Origin: Marsupella aquatica
Taxonomy: Eukaryota; Marchantiophyta
DNA: 64,000 nucleotides
Reading direction: 5' to 3'
Assembly (NCBI GenBank): GCA_973895155.1
Contig: OZ316891.1
Coordinates: 12,462,001-12,526,000, forward strand
The position numbers were made by a program, and so were the translations under genes. The notes beneath the pieces were generated by a model. That model was not told where the DNA came from and made no database searches. It was given only the letters and a program-made list of their open reading frames with translations. Positions 57,841 through 64,000 of this stretch are shown piece by piece. How positions within the stretch are numbered: position 1 is the first letter of the stretch; every line of letters starts with the position of its first letter.

Positions 57841-59590
57841 CTAATGGTCCATATCAAGTGTCAAAACTAAATGGGCAAGTGGGACTAGAACATCCTCTAG
57901 GGGAGCTAGCCGCTGTGGGGGCGCACTAGCACCCACTATAAGAGATTGACGATAGATGGCCCGAGCTTGAACACATTGTAAGGTGACTGAAATATGTTGT
58001 CGAAAGTGCGTGGTCAAAATAGATAGCGGGGGTCCGGTGAAACCCATCCAGCCAAGAACATCTCGAGCAGCTTGTTGAAGAAGCCCATCAAACTGGTGAT
58101 TAAGACGCCCGAATATCTCAAGAGCAAGGGGGAGGAAACTATCAGATGAAGCTCGTGTAGCATATTTGGCATCCTTTATTGTTGTCGCTCATGATGTTGC
58201 TACCCCTGTTGTTGTTGTCGTTGTCCCAACGATGTTTTGGCGCAATGAGTTTGTCACCACTACATCTGCCAAAGTATGTTGACCCTCATGGACCATGGTA
58301 AGATCCACCTATAACCGTTGTGATGGAGGACCAAGTAACTCGAGCACCACTTCCCACCGCACGCAAACCAAAGAGCCAGAGAGAACCTGAGCAGTCGCAT
58401 CTCTCACAGCATTGTGAACAATAATGATTTCACCTCCCAAATTGCACTAAAGAAGATGGACACCTGTGGCATCACAAGGCTTTCCACAAGTGCAAGGAGG
58501 TAAACTTGCAAGAAGTGGGTGAGGCAACCTCATACAAAGACACATGGCTATCGAGAACTCTGCTAAAGACATCCATAGATAAGGAGTGACTGGATTGGCC
58601 TGAAGCCATCCTCCTGCGCCCTTCCTTCCCGAAGAAAGAATCTGAGCTTGGTCTGTGTCAGGTGCCTCAGAAAGGATGTTGGAGAGGGTGAAAGTGTGCA
58701 TACGCCCAACAAGGTCGGCCTGAAGACGGATGGGGTCCAAGGATAGAACCTCCTAAAATGAAGGTAACGCTACACGGACAGGATCCGGTAATGATGACCG
58801 CGCCATGCACAAATGAACCTGAAATCGAAGGGAACCCTCCTCTACCTCCATGAGAGACAGAAGTAAAAAAGGTCGATCCTCAGTAAGGAAATGTTTGGCC
58901 AACAATGAGAAGGCAGTCGCCCAAAAAGGCCAAAGATGCAAGACGCTCAATGGAAATAAGCCCAAACCCACCCTAAGAAATAGGAAGAGTGAGCTGCGGA
59001 TGAAGCCACGGAGATGAGAGGAATGTACCCGGCCCTAAAAGAGAGGCCAAAATCTCATGAATGGAGACATCAAAAGCTCGAAGGTGGAGACAAAGATCCT
59101 CAGTAGGGGGATGTGTCATAGCCAAATAAGACGCGCAAGGGTGGATGCATCTCAACAACATCCCACATGTTGCCTGAGAATCTACTAACTTAGGGAGCAT
59201 AGGAGTAAGGGTTAAGGCAGCCTGTAGAACATCAGCGATGAAAGATGAGCAAAAGGAGACAGTACCGACTAGGGAGCCAAGGATCCGAAGACCATCGGCT
59301 GGACGTAAGAACCCACGGGGAAGCGCAAGATCAGAGGGTAACCCAGCTAGACTCCATGCTGACCCAACAAGTTTCAACCCAAACAAACTCCTGCGTGTCT
59401 CAATACAAGTTGAAATTGGAGTAACACTTCCAAGACCAACTTTGTTTGAAGTCCCCAGAGTTTGTGCATTCAACTTTGCAAATTGCCATGGAGGCTTTGC
59501 AAAGTGTGAGCAAGAGAGCACATGTGTTATGTGTGGCTTTTTCATGATCTTTGGTCCATGCCAGCAGCAACTGTGCAAGCTCTGTCTTTA
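57841..59590 (-). mobile_element. 5'-truncated non-LTR retroelement, post-RT region, degenerate
   Basis: The minus-strand translation runs through stops at 58972 and 58741 but keeps the order seen downstream of reverse transcriptase in LINE-like proteins. It reads GLRILGSLVGTVSFCSSFIA, LVDSQATCGMLLRCIHPCAS, FDVSIHEILASLLG and LPISLG-LGLFPLSVLHLWPF, then the zinc-knuckle-like CTCGKPCDATGVHLL-C and VHNAVRDATAQVL. No YADD catalytic box was found, so the 5' part is missing. The element inserted in minus orientation with its T-rich tail toward 57620. Confidence 0.6.
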
Positions 59591-60126
59591 CCATTTCCTA
59601 AAGATTTGTTGTTCTTGTTTCAAGTTTTGATTTCCAGAAAATCTCTTTGAACAGTCTTTGTCCAAAGGGTGCAATCCTCACAGGAGTAGCTTTGAGCTTG
59701 CCATGAATGATTTGCTGCTTCTTGAATTCAAGACAAGTTGCTGCTACTTGACGCTACCTATTTCTTACTCAATTGTTGACTTGCAGATTTTGAGATTACA
59801 TATTTCATTTTGGTTCAGCTAGTACCTAATTTTGTTATGGTTGGTAGTTTGGAATTCCAGCTCTTTGTCCAGTGGAATTTCAAATTTTGTTTTGGATGAT
59901 ATCAATTTGTTTAGCTAGTGAAGATTTCTGTTATGGTTGAGCTCGTGATGAATTTTGTTTCGGTTGAAAGTTCAAAATTATAGCTGAAAATTCAAAATCA
60001 TGGGGGGGGACACAGTTACAAAGTTGTCCCCAATCTGGTAATCTAGTCTAAGACGATATCTCACTACACATCACATGGAACCAACATAGAACCATAAATT
60101 GACACCAGCACAAAGATATGTGATAT
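59591..60126. other. Intergenic, nothing recognised
   Basis: T-rich on the plus strand with GGTT(A/G)-TTTTG-TATGGTTG fragments; a run of eight G at about 60003-60010. It may belong to the adjacent retroelement. Confidence 0.35.
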
Positions 60127-60159
60127 GTGGCATCCCCTCAGGGAATGTTTCTAGTAAGT

Positions 60160-60440
60160 ATTCATTTAGATATCATGATGTGTACTTTTCTCACTACACA
60201 TCATGATATCATGATGATACTTTTCAAATATTCAGATACCATGATATTTTTCTTAACTAAATCTTTAACACAAATACGCATTGACATCTTTCGCCAAATG
60301 ATATCTTTTAGTAAACTACATCTTTTACACAATGACATAGTTTACTTCACGACATGTTTTGAGTAATTACATAATTTACTTAATGACATCTTTTGCGCAA
60401 TAACATCTTTTACTTAACTACATCTGTAATACAACAACTT
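60160..60440 (+). repeat. Simple degenerate repeats of ACATCTTTT and ATCATGAT
   Basis: A palindromic cluster (ATCATGATATCATGATGATA near 60198) is followed by about nine imperfect copies of (T)GACATCTTTT(A/G)C-CAAT/ACTAC between 60280 and 60430. It looks like a decayed short tandem array without coding potential. Confidence 0.6.
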
Positions 60441-60844
60441 TTTTAAGCAACATCTTCTTTTGTGCATCGCAGGGTGATTGAACTCGCTATTCCATGAAAT
60501 GATCTTTGCAATAATGAATGTACATGGGTGTCAGGCTTTGCACAGGAGCAAAACACCTTGTGGCGCCTACGACAAACAATAATGCCCATGCTAGGATGAC
60601 TAATGTCAAACAAACTTTGCAGTTATGTGAATCAATTCACCTTAGGTAGCACTTGGATATGTAATGTAATATAACTATTGTAGTAAGTAAGTCTGCAAGT
60701 GGGACATGGATGTCCCAAAGGGAAACAAATTCAAGTCATCTGGCAAAGTGGAACTAATTGTAGTAACTAGTTGATGTCTAAAGTACACTTATCAAGTTGC
60801 CAAAGAACAAAATGCACCTAGCCCCTACCTGCATGTCTGAATTT

Positions 60845-61030
60845 TATTTACGGACCCCACTAGAGGTCCCTTCCAAAATTCCTGGCACCACAGCATGCCA
60901 TGTCAATAACAACCGCAACAAACAAGACTCGTTGGTTTTATGAATCAAACTTATAGTTTTCATTCGTGTTTGTGTCAATTTGGGTGTAAATTTTGGGATG
61001 CCGTGCAATAAACGAAAAGTAAAAACATTG
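60845..61030 (+). repeat. Dispersed repeat related to 38155-38345
   Basis: It shares TTACGGACCCC, GAGGTCCCTTCCAAAATTCC-like, ATGCCATGTCAA, GTTTGTGTCAA-TT-GGTGTAA and CAATAAACGAAAAGTAAAAA with the 38-kb copy, in the same order and orientation. Confidence 0.5.
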
Positions 61031-61299
61031 GAAATGCAAAGAGCAAGACGGTTAAAACTGTCATTATGTAACCGTTTTAGTTACATTTCCAATTTTAAAA
61101 CTTAAATTCAAAGATTTATAAAAAGTATTTTTCATATAATAAATAATGACTAATAACTAACTTGATAACTTCCTTGTTAAACCGCAACTCCCGGTATGTA
61201 AAGACCTCTCGTATTGTACGGCCATTAATGTTGGGAAGAGCACATAGAAACCCAGGATCGGGGAGGAGGAATGGCTGGAATCTTGAAAGTTCATCGAAT

Positions 61300-61645
61300 T
61301 TTATACTCAAAACTATTTACTCATTCTCAAAACAAAAAATACCCAGTCGTATATCTCATTGAGATCTTTCTTTTGCACCCTAGATTGCCTTCTAACATGG
61401 ATAAATAAGATTTCTAGAGGCAATACAAAATGGACGGCAAAGATCGTAAAATCAACAAAATCGATGGCTAGGAGCTTGGATTTGTTTAATTTTTCATTTG
61501 AAAAATATTAATCCATTTGCAAAACGGACAGAACCCATCCATAGATCTATTTGAGATCTTTCTTTTGAGCCATAGATTGGCCATTATGATGGACATAGGA
61601 GATTTCGGGAGTTAAGAAATGGAGACGGCTCAGATCGACTCTTCC
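61300..61645 (+). repeat. Tandem duplication, period 192 bp
   Basis: GAGATCTTTCTTTTG starts at 61361 and 61553. Both are preceded by AAAAC-GACA-ACCCAT/AGT-ATA-ATCT and followed by a CATAGATTG-C-TTATGATGGA-ATA-GAGATTTC block and by CAGATCG or AAGATCG. It is imperfect but collinear. Confidence 0.75.
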
Positions 61646-61685
61646 CCCTGATCTTATTAGCCAAGGGGTCCACGAACTAATTCAT

Positions 61686-62060
61686 TATATTTATATATGG
61701 ATAGTGCCAATATATGAAAGTGCCAAAGAACAAATTGATAGGATTCCAAAGTTCAGTAGACTCAATCAAAGAAAACACAAGAAACCAAATATATATCACA
61801 CTGTCAAAAAGACACATAACGCCAAACCTGGAGACAAGATCCCAAAAGCAAAAGAACCCAATAAAGGGGGGAATATTTATTTATTTATATATGTATAGTG
61901 CCAGTATATGAAAGTGCGAAAGAACATGATCCCAAAGTCAGGAGACCCAATCAAAGGAAAACACAAGAAACCAAATATATATCACATTGCCAAAAAGACA
62001 AGAACACCTAACACGGAGACAAGATACCAAAGACAAATAATCCAATAAAGGGGGGAAAGG
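61686..62060 (+). repeat. Tandem duplication, period 194 bp, likely LINE tail
   Basis: ATAGTGCCA-TATATGAAAGTGC-AAAGAAC starts at 61701 and 61895. Both units continue with CACAAGAAACCAAATATATA and TCACA-TG-CAAAAAGACA, and end in AATAAAGGGGGG. Read on the minus strand the DNA is T-rich like the 57.6-kb tail. Confidence 0.85.
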
Positions 62061-62580
62061 GAAAGACCCCAAGTCCCAAGAAGACCAAAGAGGCACAACA
62101 AGTCAAGGAGTATCCCACATAAACAAAAACAAAACAAAGAAGCAAACTAAAAACGGAAAGAACTCTAGAGTAAACTGAAAAGACAGGAATAACTCTAGAG
62201 TAAACCACATAGATAGGAGGATAGGGAGGGGAATTTGTCTAGAGACGCTAAAACCAGGGAGGGGAATTTGTCTAGAGATCTAAAACCGACCGACCGGACC
62301 AACCGCCTCGGCTCCACGGAGAAACCAAGGAGTGTGAATTCATGCAATCTTGGCAAATGGGGAACGAGTTGATCGAATCTGGGCAAAGGGGGGCATGAAT
62401 TCGTGGAATCTGGCAAAGGGTGGACAAATTCGTCGAATCTGGCCATCTGGGCATGGATCTGGTATATAATTTGTGTAGATTCCTTGGGATTCCTTAACCC
62501 AACCGTGTAGACTGGACTACTGGAGATCTCGCCGCGGAAGTCGCGGGCTCGGGATCCGGTCGTTGGTGCAGTTGACATGA
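62061..62580 (-). mobile_element. Probable second LINE-like 3' region, degenerate
   Basis: TAAAACCGACC-GACC-G-ACCAACCGCCTCGGCTCC at 62280-62320 resembles AACCGACCAAGGTCCTCATC at 57795-57820. The flanking T-rich minus-strand DNA is similar in style. GGAGGGGAATTTGTCTAGAGA is duplicated at 62225 and 62256. Forty-base units of GAATTCGT-GAATCTGGCAAA-GGG recur three times at 62335-62460. No intact ORF; weakly supported. Confidence 0.3.
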
Positions 62581-63155
62581 TTATTACGATAGTAATATTG
62601 ATTTTATGGGGAGAGGCCCTGAATCCCGATTCTCCCGAATGAGGAGCGACTGGCTCGACGTCAAGCTTGTGGAGGAGGAACGCAAGAATTTTCTTAATTA
62701 TCGGCTTTCCTTCGGCCGTATTCCAGCAATGAACAACACTTAGGCGTCAGCATTGACGGTCTGCTCGAGGACTCCTGTTTTAGTTGAATTTCCCTCGGGC
62801 GCACCGCAATCCCTTATCCATTGCTCTCAAATCTCAGATAGCATCGAAGGACGAGGCTACAACGCGCGTACGAGGAAACATCCAACCCACAGCAGTTGTT
62901 GGTCAAATTGCTGTAGCTTAGTAGGGTTCTCTGTCCGTCCCAATTTTCTACTGTTGCAGCTCTTTGGTGCCCTGTTGTTCGTCAACGGGCTATTTGAATT
63001 CGGTATCGGAAGTACGGGCAATTATCTTTATCATACTGGAGAGAGCCCTTCGCTAATCAGTTACTCTTAACCTCTATGACCTTGAAATCTGTATAGTGGA
63101 TGGGATTTTCCAAGAATCTCTGAAATGCAATCTGCATCAGTCACTTAAAGAGGAT
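62581..63155. other. Intergenic upstream of the kinesin gene
   Basis: No recognisable gene; the open frame 62753-63070 has no family motif and no ATG at its start. Confidence 0.4.
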
Positions 63156-63301
63156 GAACAATGCCTCCGAGCAAGAAAGATGTTTGAGAAAAAGAATATC
63201 GCAATGAGACGGTTTGCACCAGTCAAATGAACAATCCGTCCGACCAAGAGAGACGTTAGAGAAAAAGAATCTCGCGATGAGACGGTTGCCAGTGTGAAAT
63301 C
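63156..63301 (+). repeat. Tandem duplication, period 73 bp, upstream of the kinesin gene
   Basis: GAACAAT-CNTCCGA-CAAGA starts at 63156 and 63229; both units continue with AGA-GTT-GAGAAAAAGAAT and TCGC-ATGAGACGGTT. It lies about 315 bp before the kinesin start codon and could be part of its promoter or leader. Confidence 0.85.
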
Positions 63302-63615
63302 TCGGATGAATGCCCACACGCAGTGCTGGACTTGTCGTAGAGCACCCATCCTTGTTACCCCTCCTCGGCCGCAGCGCAGAGTTTGACGATTGGGTACAGG
63401 GTAACATGTTACACTCTGTAGACAAGGTCATAGCTCCCTCTCCATGTATCGTCGTGCATCATGGTCTCTTGCAGTCCTGATATGGAGCTATGACGTCGCC
63501 TACAGAATTTAATTTTCTCAGAGAAGCGATATTCGAAAACAATGCTGTGCCGACTATCAACTCAACAGCGTAGTAAGACAGTGAACAGGGCATCATAAGG
63601 GCCACGGCGAAAAGT

Positions 63616-64000
63616 ATGGGAAACTGCCGAGTAAAGGTGCATTTGAGATTAAGGCCCTCGACCAGGCCATCGACGTTCATACACGTTGACAATTTGACCT
63701 CTACAGTGCGCATTGATGTCCACAAGATTCATGGAGGTGGTCCACCTCGGCCCTTCATAGAGCAAATGGTTTTTCCTTTGGACAGCATAATTCAAGTAAG
63801 CAAACTTAACTACTCATGCTGCCGAGTAAGGAATCTCCATTAAATATTTCCCCCTGGAAAGTTAGTGTAGAATACGGCACGAAGATCTAGCCCTAAATTG
63901 CGTTGCTTCAGGTGACTGACTGCTCCATCTCTCTGTGACGGTACTCGTGGTTTCTGTTACTGTAGAGTTCTTCTCAGGAGCTTGTGTTCGAGCAGTGTGC
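63616..64000 (+). CDS. Kinesin motor protein, 5' part, probably kinesin-9 type (partial)
   Basis: Two exons are visible: 63616-63795 (ATG at 63616; MGNCRVKVHLRLRPS) and 63966-64000, where the window ends. The intron begins GTAAGC and ends TACTGTAG; the phase is 0. RVKVHLRLRPS is the first beta strand of kinesin motors, and FPLDSIIQ followed by SSSQELVFEQCA matches the F-x-F/L-D-x-I/V...SQ-x-x-VF block ahead of the P-loop, which lies beyond the window. The insert GGGPPRPFIEQM and the LDSIIQ wording resemble kinesin-9 (KIF6/KIF9, Chlamydomonas KLP1), axonemal motors. If correct, it would act in sperm flagella. The subfamily call is tentative; the ATP-binding site cannot be checked here. Confidence 0.6.

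Noticed and set aside
60190-60230. Origin or regulatory palindrome ATCATGATATCATGATGATA
   Set aside because: It is part of a wider simple-repeat tract, so the palindrome has no independent support.

Overview
The window is nuclear DNA of a land plant, probably a spore-bearing one such as a moss, fern ally or fern. The evidence is spliced plant-type genes with GT-AG introns, a PPR-DYW organelle RNA-editing factor, a plant sterol reductase (DWF5/DHCR7), a plant-type bHLH of the bHLH10/89/91 group, an XCP-like papain protease, and the first exons of what looks like a flagellar (kinesin-9-type) motor, which would fit a plant with swimming sperm. Genes are sparse: eight confident or likely protein genes in 64 kb. 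They sit in long intergenic stretches full of decayed mobile elements and many small imperfect tandem duplications (about 45-300 bp units).

Layout. 1-5.4 kb: bHLH transcription factor (+, 3 exons). 5.4-9.7 kb: no supported gene. 9.9-10.6 kb: pyroglutamyl-peptidase I (-, single exon). 11.5-14.6 kb: decayed repeat on the minus strand encoding an amino-methyltransferase-like fragment, interrupted by a 1.48-kb GC-rich insertion. 14.7-20.2 kb: a 238-bp direct repeat, tandem coding-like repeats, a broken SNF2/Rad5-type helicase relic (+), LTR-like DNA, and a second copy of the 238-bp repeat. 21.5-22.3 kb: SNRNP27 tri-snRNP protein (+, intronless). 24.8-27.0 kb: XCP-like cysteine protease (+, 4 exons). 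29.2-31.0 kb: a foldback element of about 1.75 kb with arms over 540 bp and an 8-bp target duplication. 31.9-35.8 kb: organelle-targeted J-domain protein (-, 5 exons). 36.9-39.5 kb: tRNA-like SINE sequences and a precise solo copia-type LTR. 41.9-44.4 kb: PPR-DYW protein (+). 46.1-46.9 kb: second copy of the methyltransferase-like repeat. 48.2-48.7 kb: unknown ORF. 51.2-55.6 kb: 7-dehydrocholesterol reductase (-, 13 exons). 57.6-62.5 kb: LINE-type retroelement fragments and T-rich tails. 63.6-64 kb: start of a kinesin motor gene (+), cut by the window end.

The genes are unrelated housekeeping or developmental genes and do not form a pathway cluster. The most unusual stretch is 11.5-20.2 kb. 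There, a methyltransferase-like relic (minus) and an SNF2-RING ATPase relic (plus) diverge from an AT-rich segment, and that segment is repeated at the far end of the ATPase module. Both are broken, so this can only be a fossil of an element or gene pair. All exon coordinates were placed by eye from reading frame, splice-site consensus and remembered family conservation; no search was run.
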